From contig NZ_VFWX01000002.1 of assembly GCF_006442965.1 (NCBI RefSeq), positions 488,780-552,779 of the forward strand: a stretch of 64,000 nucleotides of DNA, written 5' to 3'. Of the stretch, positions 10,229-18,467 are shown in pieces. The stretch is from Mesorhizobium sp. CU3. Its GTDB lineage: Bacteria > Pseudomonadota > Alphaproteobacteria > Rhizobiales > Rhizobiaceae. The notes beneath the pieces were generated by a model. That model was not told the DNA's origin and did not search any database. It saw only the letters and a program-made list of their open reading frames with translations. Position numbers and translations under genes: made by a program. How positions within the stretch are numbered: the first letter of the stretch is position 1; every line of letters starts with the position of its first letter.

Positions 10229-10255
10229 CGCCGCGCATCCATCGGAGGCGCGGCG
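10229..10255 (-). terminator. Rho-independent terminator downstream of tolC
   Basis: CGCCGCGC / GCGCGGCG arms around an 11-base loop, followed on the minus strand by TTTGTCTTTT. It lies 26 bases past the tolC stop. Confidence 0.8.
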
Positions 10256-10280
10256 TCGGCGGGAAGACCGAAATCGGTAA

Positions 10281-11663
10281 TCAGCGGCCGTCCGGCGTGC
10301 GCAACCCGATCCACTTGTCCTTGACGGCGTTGTAATGCTCTTCCGGCTTGTATTTCGTGACCGCCAAGCCGAGACGATCGACCGAAAGCCGCCCCATGGC
10401 CGAGAGGATGGCGTAACTCGCCACCACCACGTCATGCTCGGAACCGGCCTGGTTGATCTTGGCCGTGATCACGGCGTTCTGCGCGTTCAACACGTCGAGC
10501 GTGGTGCGCTGGCCGACATTGCGCTCCTCGATGACACCGTTCAGCGCCAATTGCGCCGCCGCGATCACCTGGGCGTTGGCATCCACGCTTTCACGCGCGG
10601 AGGTGTATTGCGTCCAGGCCGTAACCAGGGCCTGGCGCACCTGGTCGCGGCTGACATCGATCTGGATGCGGGCCTGGCCGAGCGATTCCTTGCTCTGCCG
10701 CACCAGCGCGTCGGTGCGGCCGCCCGAATAGATCGGGATGGTGAGCGTTGCACCGATATCGGCCGACGTCGAATTGCCGTTGAAGGTGGTTGCCGCGCCG
10801 GGAACGGTGTTGCTGTAATTGTCCGAAACGCCGGCGGAAGCCGTAAGCTGCGGCAGCAACGCGCCCTCCGCCGACTTCACGGTGAACGCCGCGGCATCGA
10901 CGAGATGCTGGGTAGCGAGGATGGCCGGATGCTCGGCTGAAGCGATCGTCAGAGCTGAATCCACGCTCGACGGCAGCAGCTTGGCCACCGGCGATGCCGC
11001 TTTCAGCTTGCCCGGCTCATCGCCGACGATCTGGTGATAGGTCGCGGCACTTGCCAGCGCGGTCGCACGGGCTGCGGCGAGTTGCGCTACTGCGGTGGCG
11101 CGCGAAGCGTCTGCCTGGGCGACATCGGTGCGGGTGCCTTCGCCGACTTCGAAGCGCGACCTTGCGGCGCGCGCCTGCTCGGTCAGGAACTGCAGGTTCT
11201 GCTGGGTCAGCACAGCGATTTGCCGATCGCGAATCACGTCCATATAGGCGCTTGCCGCGTTGAACAGGATGTTCTCTTCGGTGTTACGCAGGCTTTCCAC
11301 CGAAGCCTTCACCTGCGCTTCGGCCGCAGCCACGTTGTTCTTGGTCTGAAAGCCGTCGAAAAGCGTCTGGTTGATCTGCACGCCGAAGCTGCCCGTCGTG
11401 ATACGCCTGGTGGCGCCGGCCGCATGCGTGTTCGTGTAGTCGATGGTGCCTGAACCGGCGATCGTCGGGCGCCAGCCCGACTTGGCGATGGCCACGCCCT
11501 CGTCTGTGACGCGCACGCCGGCGCGGGCGGCATTCAGTTGCGAATTATACTGGTAGGCCTTGGCAAGCGCGCCGGTGATGGTTTCGGCGGAGGCGGCCAG
11601 CGGCGAAAGCGCGGTCGCTGAAACCAGCGTAGCTGCTAGAATACTCTTGTATACAGACGGCAC
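10281..11663 (-). CDS. tolC: TolC-family outer-membrane efflux protein
   Basis: 460 residues from a GTG at 11663, which has GAGGG seven bases upstream; an ATG 13 codons earlier has no ribosome-binding sequence. A signal peptide (cleaved near AASA) precedes two repeats of the outer-membrane efflux protein domain. Long helices rich in Ala/Gln with the SLRNTEENILFNAASAYMDV and YTSARESVDANAQVIAAAQ segments form the periplasmic tunnel; the barrel strands include GSGTIDYTN. TolC forms the exit channel for type I secretion and RND/MFS drug pumps. The methyltransferase immediately upstream on the same strand is a common neighbour in Rhizobiales (from memory). Confidence 0.93.
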   Translation of the reverse strand: MPSVYKSILAATLVSATALSPLAASAETITGALAKAYQYNSQLNAARAGVRVTDEGVAIAKSGWRPTIAGSGTIDYTNTHAAGATRRITTGSFGVQINQTLFDGFQTKNNVAAAEAQVKASVESLRNTEENILFNAASAYMDVIRDRQIAVLTQQNLQFLTEQARAARSRFEVGEGTRTDVAQADASRATAVAQLAAARATALASAATYHQIVGDEPGKLKAASPVAKLLPSSVDSALTIASAEHPAILATQHLVDAAAFTVKSAEGALLPQLTASAGVSDNYSNTVPGAATTFNGNSTSADIGATLTIPIYSGGRTDALVRQSKESLGQARIQIDVSRDQVRQALVTAWTQYTSARESVDANAQVIAAAQLALNGVIEERNVGQRTTLDVLNAQNAVITAKINQAGSEHDVVVASYAILSAMGRLSVDRLGLAVTKYKPEEHYNAVKDKWIGLRTPDGR

Positions 11664-11851
11664 GTTGTATCCCTCATTCGTTTTGCATGGGAACCACGCC
11701 ACGCAAGCCCACCCCGAGGGATCGACCGGCGCCGCGTTGTTTGATCGTTCCCCCGCTGACGCCGCTCCGGAAAATGCCCGATCGCGTCATCAGCAACGAC
11801 TGTTGAGACGCAAGCGAACACGACAACGCCTTCGCTGCAAGGCAAAAACGC

Positions 11852-12526
11852 TCAGAATTCAAACGCGTGGGTGCGTTCGAAGCCCGGTAGTGGCTTAATT
11901 GCCGCATTAAAGGCGCGTCTACCGGTTACAACCCCTCCTGCCTTGAAAAACAGACGGGCCACGCCGGAGTTGCCCTGGCCTTCGACTGCGACCAGGCGTC
12001 CCTCCTCGGCCAATTGATCGAGCAGCGCCGCCGGCACCTCCTCGACGCTGCCGCCAATGAAGATGACGTTGTAAGGGCCTTTGGCCGCCTGCCCCTGGCT
12101 CAACGGCCCGGTGACCACCGTGACATTCTGGCAGCCTAGGCCGGAAAGCGTTGATTTTGCGGCATCGGCCAGCGCCGCATCGCTTTCCAGCGCCACCACG
12201 GAACGCGCCAGTCGCGAAAGAAGCGCTGCCGAATAGCCGGTGCCGCAGCCGACATCGAGAACCGAATCGCCGGCATCGATCTCGGCCAGTTGCAAAAGTT
12301 TGGCCAGCGGCGACGGCTCCATCAGATAGCGCGCGCCGCCACCATTGCCGCCGCCGGAAATGCGGATGTCCTCGTCGATATAGGCGAGATCGCGCTGGCC
12401 GGCGTCGACGAACACCTCACGCGGCACTTCCAGCATGGCTTCGATGAGCGGCGCATTGGTGACGTCCGTGGTGCGGACCTGGCCATCGACCATTTTCAGG
12501 CGGCGTTCGGAGAAATCAGCGCTCAT
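11852..12526 (-). CDS. Protein-L-isoaspartate O-methyltransferase-like SAM-dependent methyltransferase
   Basis: 224 residues. The N-terminus (MVDGQVRTTDVTNAPLIEAM) and the SAM-binding VLDVGCGTGYSAALLSRLA motif at about residues 77-95 are typical of the PCMT family. Downstream strands include YNVIFIGGSVEEVP. PCMT repairs isoaspartyl residues by methylating their alpha carboxyl; many alphaproteobacterial paralogues next to tolC are annotated this way but lack demonstrated repair activity. Cytoplasmic, no signal peptide. The gene is followed by tolC 188 bases downstream. Confidence 0.88.
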   Translation of the reverse strand: MSADFSERRLKMVDGQVRTTDVTNAPLIEAMLEVPREVFVDAGQRDLAYIDEDIRISGGGNGGGARYLMEPSPLAKLLQLAEIDAGDSVLDVGCGTGYSAALLSRLARSVVALESDAALADAAKSTLSGLGCQNVTVVTGPLSQGQAAKGPYNVIFIGGSVEEVPAALLDQLAEEGRLVAVEGQGNSGVARLFFKAGGVVTGRRAFNAAIKPLPGFERTHAFEF

Positions 12527-12633
12527 GTCCCAACCAATCCGCTTGCCGCGCCCTATCTGCCGACCAAATCGGTGCGCGGTTCAATTCGACTGGAACTTCC
12601 GCCCCGGCGCGTCGGCGCCGGAGCCCGGGCATC

Positions 12634-12707
12634 TGGAGGCCTCGCCCGGAATCGAACCGGGGTGCAAGGATTTGCAGTCCTCTGCGTAACCACTCCGCCA
12701 CGAGGCC
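12634..12707 (-). tRNA. tRNA-Cys (GCA)
   Basis: Cloverleaf read on the minus strand: acceptor GGCCTCG / CGAGGCC with encoded CCA, D arm with GAGTGGTTA, anticodon loop containing GCA in ACTGCAAAT, T arm CCCGG-TTCGATT-CCGGG. All stems pair fully. 74 bases including CCA. Confidence 0.97.
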
Positions 12708-12890
12708 TCGTATGCTCCCGGCGTTCCGAGGCAACTCATTAGGTTGGCAGCCAAAAGCCGTCAAGCCGGATGAGAGCCATTCTGAACGCTTTCCTGTGCT
12801 CCGTTTAGAACGTCCGTTCCAGATTGGTTTCCAAACGCTTTGGAGGTTTTGATGAGGCGCGGGCTTATCGGGCTCGCGGCCACGGGCGTC

Positions 12891-13151
12891 TCAGTCCGGC
12901 CGGCGCCGGCGCTCCCACCAGATGACGAAGCGCCGCCGGTGCCGGCGCACCAGCGCGAACTCGTATGACAGCACCAGGAGGCCGAGCGGAATCATCCAGA
13001 AACCGAGAATTGGCAGAAAGCCGAGGATGCCGCCGATGGTGAGAAGCACGCCGATGACGATTCGCAAACCGCGCGAGCGCGGCATGCTGAACTCGCGGCC
13101 GAAGATCGAAATTTTCCGAGCCGGGGCGCTATCGTCGTCCGCTGCCGTCAT
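12891..13151 (-). CDS. Small integral membrane protein, possibly PGPGW-type
   Basis: 86 residues from ATG 13151 (AAGG seven bases upstream), preferred over an ATG ten codons earlier. Two hydrophobic segments, IVIGVLLTIGGILGFLPI and GFWMIPLGLLVLSY, are separated by a short turn and flanked by a very basic C-terminus (RRHRRRFVIWWERRRRPD), predicting an inner-membrane hairpin with cytoplasmic ends. The layout resembles the PGPGW putative transmembrane family but the exact signature is not clear. Function unknown. Confidence 0.7.
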   Translation of the reverse strand: MTAADDDSAPARKISIFGREFSMPRSRGLRIVIGVLLTIGGILGFLPILGFWMIPLGLLVLSYEFALVRRHRRRFVIWWERRRRPD

Positions 13152-13371
13152 CCTGAAACCTTGTCCCTGTTCCCCGCGCATCGCCGTCTTGAAGGGAAAG
13201 CGGCATCATGCCCCTTGTTCCCGATCGGATGAGAAAGGGCTGATATGAGAATGCCCGCCGCAGATTGCTACAAATCGCCGACCGAAAAAACTCCATGGAA
13301 TGTGAAATGCTTCGTTTACAAAGCCGAAACGGGTTTGCTATAGCCACCGCCACTCACATGAGAGCACCTGT

Positions 13372-13446
13372 TCCCCGGTAGCTCAGTGGTAGAGCAACCG
13401 GCTGTTAACCGGTTGGTCGCTGGTTCGAATCCGGCCCGGGGAGCCA
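13372..13446 (+). tRNA. tRNA-Asn (GTT)
   Basis: Acceptor TCCCCGG / CCGGGGA with G discriminator and encoded CCA, D arm GCTC-AGTGGTA-GAGC, anticodon stem-loop CCGGC-TGTTAAC-CGGTT giving GTT, T arm with TTCGAAT. 75 bases. No integrase or duplicated 3' end was found downstream. Confidence 0.97.
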
Positions 13447-14161
13447 AGTTTTCCAAGGCATCAAAGTTTTCAAGGCATGCTGAGTTTTCAGGCGCAGCCA
13501 GCAGGAATGGTACTGGCGCGGGCTTGCGGATCGGCTCGCCATCTCTCCGGTCGCCTACACCGCCGATGCGCGCCCCTGGTGTTTTCTTGCATTCGCCAGT
13601 GGCCCGCGGCGTGTCGCGCCCAAGGTGATACCGGGTGCCCGCCGCCCCATTCACGGCAGCGGCGGGCGCCCCTGGTGTAGGGACATAGCCGGGGGAGGTG
13701 CGGCCGCCCCTGGCTATTCCGGTGAAGTTGCAATTCGTGTGCCATCGAAAAATTCCCGATTTGATGCAACGGCAGATATCGCCAAGAGCGCCCACCCGAC
13801 CTGCTTGCATGCGCCAGGCAGGTCGGGCGATTGCCGGATCGTTCGGTGGGTTTGCTATCACACAAGGAGTAGTCCCCCCTAATCATATGGGCTATTTTTG
13901 CGATTTAGCGGTCACTGATATATCCGGCCCGGCCGACTGGCTCACAACGCTCGGCTAAGGCCCGGCAGTTACACGCACATCCCAAACATGGCGAGACTGT
14001 CGGGCCGCTATCGTAAGGCGTCCAGCCTGCTCGCCTGGGTGCTCGGAACGAATAGGCCATTCTTCTTTCGCATAGCCGGCTCCGCCGAAAGGAGCAGTTC
14101 GCGTTCGCTTGGGTAGAGCACAGTATTTAGCTCGCGGGGAAGGGAAACGGGGGACGTGAAA
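13447..14161. other. Gene-poor stretch after tRNA-Asn with direct repeats and hairpins
   Basis: 715 bases with no supported gene. Two near copies of AAGTTTTC(C)AAGGCAT follow the tRNA directly. GCGCCCCTGGTGT occurs exactly twice (13570-13582, 13666-13678). GC-rich hairpins lie at 13637-13667 (GCCCGCCGC / GCGGCGGGC) and about 13684-13713 (ATAGCCGGGGG with near-complementary CCCCTGGCTAT). Minus-strand open frames here owe their length to the antisense of the tRNA. Confidence 0.5.
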
Positions 14162-14359
14162 ATGAGTAACGATATCTACATTCAGGCCTTTCGAAGCGGC
14201 AACGTGGATGCGGTCAACGATCTTTTGAAGAGACAATATCCCAACGACGCCGAGCGATTGCGGATTTTGGAGATGCTTGACGACAGCGGCCTTTGGTCGG
14301 TCGGATGGCAGCCGAACGACCTCAGAAGCGCTGAGGTGAAAGCGTATTTGGGCGACTAG
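14162..14359 (+). CDS. Small orphan protein, function unknown
   Basis: 65 residues. GGGGGA lies 7 bases before ATG 14162 (a GTG two codons earlier is in frame). The sequence is soluble, acidic and mostly helical, with SGNVDAVNDLLKRQYPNDAE in the first half, superficially like a single ankyrin-type helix pair, and two Trp-containing turns later. No family recognised. It stands alone between two gene-poor stretches, and its lower GC content and AT-richer codons than neighbours suggest acquired DNA. Coding status rests on the ribosome-binding sequence and amino-acid composition only. Confidence 0.5.
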   Translation: MSNDIYIQAFRSGNVDAVNDLLKRQYPNDAERLRILEMLDDSGLWSVGWQPNDLRSAEVKAYLGD

Positions 14360-14572
14360 GAGGCTCATCCCAGGGTACTCACTAGGGCGTACCGATACAC
14401 GCATTGCTTGTCCGGCATACCTCCTTAAACAAGCGCCTCGGATGGCGGACTTGGCGTATGACCGCGGTTAGCCGGCGCCCTGTATCTTGTCCGTGCCCTC
14501 GCCGGTCAGGCCCGGCTAGTGAGCTTCCCCCGCCCGCCAGCCGGGCCGCTGCAATTCGGACAAGGCCTCCTC

Positions 14573-14610
14573 CGCCCAGGCTCACCGCGTGCGCCCAGGC
14601 TCACCGCGTG
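14573..14610 (+). repeat. 19-base exact tandem direct repeat
   Basis: CGCCCAGGCTCACCGCGTG occurs at 14573-14591 and again at 14592-14610 with no spacer. It is in non-coding sequence. Confidence 0.85.
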
Positions 14611-14980
14611 GCCGATGAAGCTGCCGTCACGGTGCAGCGCCACGGCATTCGCTGCAGGATCGGCGAGGTGGTGGCAATCAGGCGTCGATGACGAAAACGG
14701 CCGGCTGACGCTACGGGGCGACATCGCCATTACCGTGAACGCCGATGCGGGCGGAGTTTGTCCGCAAACGTCGCCGGCCTGCCGGGACGAAGCCTATGCG
14801 CTCACGATAGCCTGTCCCGTTTCGGGACTAAGAGGCTGGCATCTGTTTTGCACCGAAGGGATTGCCGGTGTTCCTCCCACTGGTCCTGATCGCGGGGATC
14901 AGGCAGAACTTTCGCCGGGCTTGAGGATTGGGGATGATCTTCGCCCGGCGAGTTCTTTCAATCACAGCTTACCAAGGCCT

Positions 14981-15068
14981 GGAGCATTCCAGGAAAAGTG
15001 TGAGCGGTTAGGCTCGGCGACTTCGCCGTGGCTTTCGATCCCGAATTGCGTAGAAAACAGATAGAGCG
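14981..15068 (+). repeat. Dispersed intergenic repeat, GAGCA family, copy B
   Basis: Starts GGAGCATTCCAGGAAAAGTG, continues TGAGCGGTT and ends with GAATTGCGTAGAAAACAG then ATAGAGCGG. It has an internal insertion (about 25 bases, GGCTCGGCGACTTCGCC region) relative to copy C at 56499. The terminal CAGATAGAGC also ends copy D at 58633. Confidence 0.75.
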
Positions 15069-15287
15069 GCCGATTGGCACCGGCTCTGCAATGCTCCCGG
15101 ACGGTCCGTCGGGCACCTCTCACTTCAAGGACGGGATCAAGGCCTCGAAGTCGTTTCTGGCCTTGACCATGCGTCGAATTCCTGCGGTCACGACAATGTG
15201 TCCGGCGGCGATGCCGCTCACCGTGGTGGAACTCCAGTCCGATGCTAGCTTCCGGCTCGGGGGAAACTCGAAACAACGGAGTTCGCA

Positions 15288-15566
15288 ATGAAAGCCGCAG
15301 CACGCCTTCTTGCCTCTTTCGCTATCGTCGGATTTGTCACCACCGGGGCTCTCGCAGCAACGGCGACCACGACGACCACGCCCGCTGCCTCCACGACAAC
15401 GACGGCGGCGCCAACCACGAAGAAGCCGAAAACCGCCATGACGCCGGAAAAGACCGCGATCTCGAAGCAGTGCTCCGCGCTTGCGGATCAGAAAGGTCTT
15501 CACGGAAAGGACCGCGAAAAATTCCGCGCGGCCTGCAAGAAGAACGGCGGCAAGGTGCCGAGCTGA
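15288..15566 (+). CDS. PsiF-repeat family secreted protein
   Basis: 92 residues: signal peptide (about 1-24, cleaved after ALA), a low-complexity Thr/Ala/Pro linker (about 25-50), then a single PsiF-type repeat (ISKQCSALADQKGLHGKDRE followed by KFRAACKKNGG), with its two conserved cysteines. PsiF was named for phosphate-starvation induction in E. coli; function is unknown, and many rhizobial members are short periplasmic proteins. GGAG lies 6 bases before ATG. E. coli PsiF has more repeat sequence, so this is a short form. Confidence 0.8.
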   Translation: MKAAARLLASFAIVGFVTTGALAATATTTTTPAASTTTTAAPTTKKPKTAMTPEKTAISKQCSALADQKGLHGKDREKFRAACKKNGGKVPS

Positions 15567-15653
15567 TCCCCAACCTGTCGGATTACGCAATCACGATCTG
15601 ATCGCCAAGCCATCGAGCCGGCCAGTCGACTGGTTAGGGCGACCGTACCAGTG

Positions 15654-15712
15654 TTCAGGCCCCGGCATGTCCGGGGCCTTTCCACTTTTCCAGATGAGCT
15701 TTCCGAAATCCA
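15654..15712 (+). repeat. Hairpin-bearing duplicated element, copy 1 (probable terminator of the PsiF gene)
   Basis: GGCCCCGG-CATGT-CCGGGGCC (15658-15678) is followed by the T-rich TTTCCACTTTTCC and a further conserved tail CAGAT..(N)..TTTCCGAAATC. About 50 of 56 positions match copy 2 at 17816-17871. Confidence 0.75.
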
Positions 15713-15824
15713 GCGCGCACGATGCTTCGCCTTCGAACTGCGCCGCCGGCCGAGTATCAGCGACTGCTTGCATTTCCTCTGCCGCACGCAGATGATGCCG
15801 CTCGAACCTTTGAGGGGGTTCGAA

Positions 15825-15956
15825 ATGCGCACGCTGCTGGTTCTAATCTCGCTGGCCGCCAGTTTCGCCGTGTGGGACCGATTGGCCAACAACGGCGTCT
15901 TCGTCGCCGCGATGGAGCGTTCCATAAAGCAAGTTGCGGAACGCCTGACCGGTTGA
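15825..15956 (+). CDS. 43-residue membrane or secreted microprotein
   Basis: ATG 15825 with GAGGGGG six bases upstream. The N-terminal MRTLLVLISLAASFAVWDRL is a hydrophobic segment that can be a signal anchor; the remainder is a short amphipathic helix ending ERLTG. No known domain. A longer reading frame open upstream lacks a start signal, so the short form is preferred. Very similar short proteins are, as far as I remember, scattered in rhizobial genomes. Confidence 0.55.
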   Translation: MRTLLVLISLAASFAVWDRLANNGVFVAAMERSIKQVAERLTG

Positions 15957-16160
15957 TCGTCGGTCGGACAAAGGGTCTCCATTACAGAACTGTCAGGAAT
16001 CGCCGCCGAACGTTTCAGCCGGCATGCGACCCAAGTCGGAATACAAGTCCGCAACTGTGACCATATCGGTGGGGCATACGGTCCAGCTTGCGGAAGCGTG
16101 CCGCTCGCGAGCATGTTTTCGAACCAGGGGGCAACAAGAGTACCTGCGCGGGGGCGCGGA

Positions 16161-17675
16161 ATGCTTCGAGTGCTGCGTAAGTTCTGGCGTGATCAACGTG
16201 GTATCGCGTTGCTCCTGGTAGCCATCATGTTGCCGGCGATTATCGGTTTCTCTCTGCTGGCGATCGACATGAGCAGAGTTAACAACCTTCATTTCGATCT
16301 GCAGAAAGGCGCCGACGGCATGGCGTTGGCGGCCGCGGCCGAGTTGGACGGCAGAACGGATTCAATCACACGCGCAGATCGTGCCCTGGCGACCCTGGTC
16401 AGCAACAACTATACGTTTTCCACCGCCGGCGTTCCCCAATTGCTCCAATCGGCGGGAGTTACGCGAACTTATCTTCGTTCGCTGCCAGCCTCCGACACGG
16501 CTCCTATTGCAGCGGCCAACATCATCACGGACGAGGTGACCGATGCACCGAATGCTCGGTTCATCCAGGTTACGGTTGCTCCCGTAGGATTCGCCGCGAT
16601 CTTTCCAGCGTCATTCCTGACCGGAAATAGTGCAAGCAACGGTTTCAACGTTGGCGCGGTTTCGGTTGCAGGTTTCGGGTCGAGCGTGTGCAACTATACC
16701 CCCGTGTTCATCTGCAACCCCTATGAGATGGTGAATGGCACCAACTCAGCCGGGGGAGCGACGCTCGAACAGGCAGCCGCGGACCCGGCCATTCGGCGCC
16801 GACTGATTGAGCTGCGCACCGTGGGCAACAATGCGGCCTACGGCCCAGGCAATTTCGGCTTTCTCGCGCCGCCTGCCAGCGTTGGCAACGGCGCCCAGGG
16901 ACTTGCCGAGACGATCGCAACGTCAAAGCCGCTGGGCTGCTATTCGGCGCAAAGCGTCAGCACCAAGACCGGGCAGAACACTGGTCCCATACAGGACGCC
17001 TTCAATGTCCGCTTCGGCATCCAAGCCAATGGCAACGCATTCAACTCACCTGATTATGGACCGGCAGCAAATGTCCGAAAAGGTGCGTCGACCGGCGGCA
17101 ACGGAAATGGGAACGGAAACGGAAACGGAAACAGCAATCAGTGCCCCAACTATAACCAGTTGACGTTCAACGGCACCGGCAACATGGGGCTCCCGCGAGA
17201 CGCAACGACGCCCTATATGAGCGGCCGCATGGGCGATGGAAACTGGAACCTGTCTGGATATTGGAGCACCAATTTCAGCGGAATCGCATACCCCTCATCG
17301 TGGGATACGAGCAAGCCTACGCGCTACCAAGTCTACAAGTATGAGTTGGCGAACAATCTGGTCGGCCATGCATCGGCTGGCGGCGAAGTCGGCACACCGC
17401 CAAGTTCCTGCCAACCGCCAGTCACTTCCGTCGACCGGCGCCTGCTTTACGGCGCTATTCTCAATTGCAATGCTCTTGAGGCCGCCGGCAACGACCTCAA
17501 TGGCAACAGCACGAACCTGCCTGTTGAGGCCTTCGCCAGCTTCTTTCTGTCCGAGCCCGTGGCGGGCGCATCGTCGGGTGGATCCGTGTATGTCGAGCTT
17601 GTCGACATCACTGGGCGTGGCGGTCAGGGTACGTTGGATAACTTCCTCCGCGACGAGGCGCAGCTCTATCGCTAG
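16161..17675 (+). CDS. TadG-like (TadE/G-type) pilus-associated protein, orphan
   Basis: 504 residues from ATG 16161 (purine-rich GGGGGCGCGGA directly before; upstream ATG at 16098 lacks one). The N-terminal FWRDQRGIALLLVAIMLPAI, then GFSLLAIDMSRVNNL, is the Flp-pilus TadE/TadG-like helix with the usual Asp and later DLQKGADGMALAAAAELDG. The body is a large secreted domain with four or more cysteines. Residues about 313-327 are a (Gly-Asn)n run coded by a 6-base repeat (GGAAAC). In Tad systems TadG is a minor pilin/anchor, but no other tad/cpa gene is near. It may act alone as a membrane-anchored surface protein. Confidence 0.75.
   Translation: MLRVLRKFWRDQRGIALLLVAIMLPAIIGFSLLAIDMSRVNNLHFDLQKGADGMALAAAAELDGRTDSITRADRALATLVSNNYTFSTAGVPQLLQSAGVTRTYLRSLPASDTAPIAAANIITDEVTDAPNARFIQVTVAPVGFAAIFPASFLTGNSASNGFNVGAVSVAGFGSSVCNYTPVFICNPYEMVNGTNSAGGATLEQAAADPAIRRRLIELRTVGNNAAYGPGNFGFLAPPASVGNGAQGLAETIATSKPLGCYSAQSVSTKTGQNTGPIQDAFNVRFGIQANGNAFNSPDYGPAANVRKGASTGGNGNGNGNGNGNSNQCPNYNQLTFNGTGNMGLPRDATTPYMSGRMGDGNWNLSGYWSTNFSGIAYPSSWDTSKPTRYQVYKYELANNLVGHASAGGEVGTPPSSCQPPVTSVDRRLLYGAILNCNALEAAGNDLNGNSTNLPVEAFASFFLSEPVAGASSGGSVYVELVDITGRGGQGTLDNFLRDEAQLYR
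17097..17137 (+). repeat. Hexanucleotide microsatellite inside the TadG-like gene
   Basis: GGAAAC-type units (GGAAAT, GGGAAC, then GGAAAC three times) code the Gly-Asn run. Unit length is a multiple of three, so copy-number slippage changes tract length without a frameshift. Confidence 0.75.
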
Positions 17676-17815
17676 GATGGAGAAAAGCCCGACTTGCGAT
17701 GCTGTTGAGAGCATAGGGTTCGCGAGCCGGGCTATGTCTACCCCGCAAGTCCATTGAGCGAGGCGGGAGCCTTATATTAGCTATCACTCATTTATGCAAC
17801 TACGCATTGCAGCTA

Positions 17816-17871
17816 TTCAGGCCCGGCATGTCCGGGCCCTTTCCGCTTTTCCAGATCGACCTTCCGAAACC
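17816..17871 (+). repeat. Hairpin-bearing duplicated element, copy 2 (probable terminator of the TadG-like gene)
   Basis: GGCCCGG-CATGT-CCGGGCC (17820-17838) followed by CTTTCCGCTTTTCC and the same tail as copy 1. The stem is one base pair shorter on both arms than copy 1, a paired change that keeps perfect complementarity. Confidence 0.75.
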
Positions 17872-17941
17872 TTCCGCCCACAAAGCATGCTTGCGCATCG
17901 CTTTTCCCCAGGCGATGGTCCGGCAAATCTGGAGGGACCCC

Positions 17942-18373
17942 ATGCGAAACATCCCAGCATTGGCGCTGCTTTTGGCGGCGGTATTTTCCACGACCGCGGC
18001 CTACGCGCTGGACAGCAGCAACATCCCTGTCGTCGTCACGCCGCTGGCGTCCAAGACGACCACCGCTTCCGGCCAGCCGATCACGCTGCCGCAGAAGAAT
18101 GTCGAGGTCCAGGTCTCGAGATTCCAGATCGCGCCGGGCGCCACCTTGCCGGTGCACAAGCACCCCTTCCCGCGTTACGCCTATGTCGAGCAAGGCACGC
18201 TCAAGGTCACCAATGTCGAGACCGGCGCCAGCAACACCTATAAACCGGGCGACTTCATCATCGAGATGATCGGCCAATGGCACCAGGCCACCAATATCGG
18301 CGCCGATCCGGTCAAACTGCTGGTGATCGACCAGGTCGAGCAAGGCGCCAAGAACACCATCCTGCAGCAGTGA
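17942..18373 (+). CDS. Secreted cupin-domain protein
   Basis: 143 residues. GGAGGG lies five bases before ATG 17942. A signal peptide (about 1-22, ending AYA) is followed by one cupin beta-barrel: metal-binding His pair in LPVHKHPFPRYAYVEQGTL and the second motif around YKPGDFIIEMIGQWHQATN with its conserved His. A periplasmic metal-dependent binding or enzymatic role is likely but the substrate is unknown. It starts 71 bases after the hairpin element and is followed by cutC. Confidence 0.8.
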   Translation: MRNIPALALLLAAVFSTTAAYALDSSNIPVVVTPLASKTTTASGQPITLPQKNVEVQVSRFQIAPGATLPVHKHPFPRYAYVEQGTLKVTNVETGASNTYKPGDFIIEMIGQWHQATNIGADPVKLLVIDQVEQGAKNTILQQ

Positions 18374-18467
18374 CAGCCGGCAACCGCTGGACCGATCGTT
18401 GCGGCTTTCACTGCGGCACGCCCGATGCTAGGGCTCAGCGCATCTCGCCAGCCATGGATGGACGCCA

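Larger units (their letters stand above)
9952..10280. other. Gene-free stretch between tolC end and popZ start
   Basis: 329 bases. It contains the tolC terminator (10229-10255) and one degenerate copy of the GAGCA-type dispersed repeat (10108-10141). The popZ promoter is expected here on the minus strand. No credible ORF. Confidence 0.6.
14360..15287. other. Gene-poor stretch before the PsiF-repeat gene
   Basis: 928 bases without a supported gene. It holds a 19-base exact tandem duplication (14573-14610), short hairpins near 14813-14829 (GTCCCG-TTT-CGGGAC) and 14895-14913 (CCTGATC / GATCAGG), and one dispersed GAGCA repeat (14981-15068). A minus-strand frame ending at 15120 gives a protein-like C-terminal segment (GHIVVTAGIRRMVKARNDFE) and might be a gene remnant, but nothing supports a start. 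Confidence 0.45.

Noticed and set aside
12435..12764. Open frames across tRNA-Cys on both strands
   Set aside because: They overlap a perfect tRNA and carry the usual tRNA-antisense peptides (for example SPGIEPGCKDLQ).
13316..13861. Minus-strand open frame over tRNA-Asn containing a RAGFEPATNRLTAGC-type peptide
   Set aside because: This is the well-known artefact of translating the antisense of a tRNA gene.
13372..14000. Genomic-island insertion at tRNA-Asn
   Set aside because: No integrase, and no duplicated copy of the tRNA 3' end was found downstream by eye.
14519..15064. 181-residue open frame upstream of the PsiF gene
   Set aside because: It runs through the tandem duplication and the dispersed repeat, and has no recognisable motif.
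15120..15245. Minus-strand protein-like segment GHIVVTAGIRRMVKARNDFE
   Set aside because: Could be a gene remnant but there is no start, upstream homology or frame continuity; left as a note in the non-coding entry.
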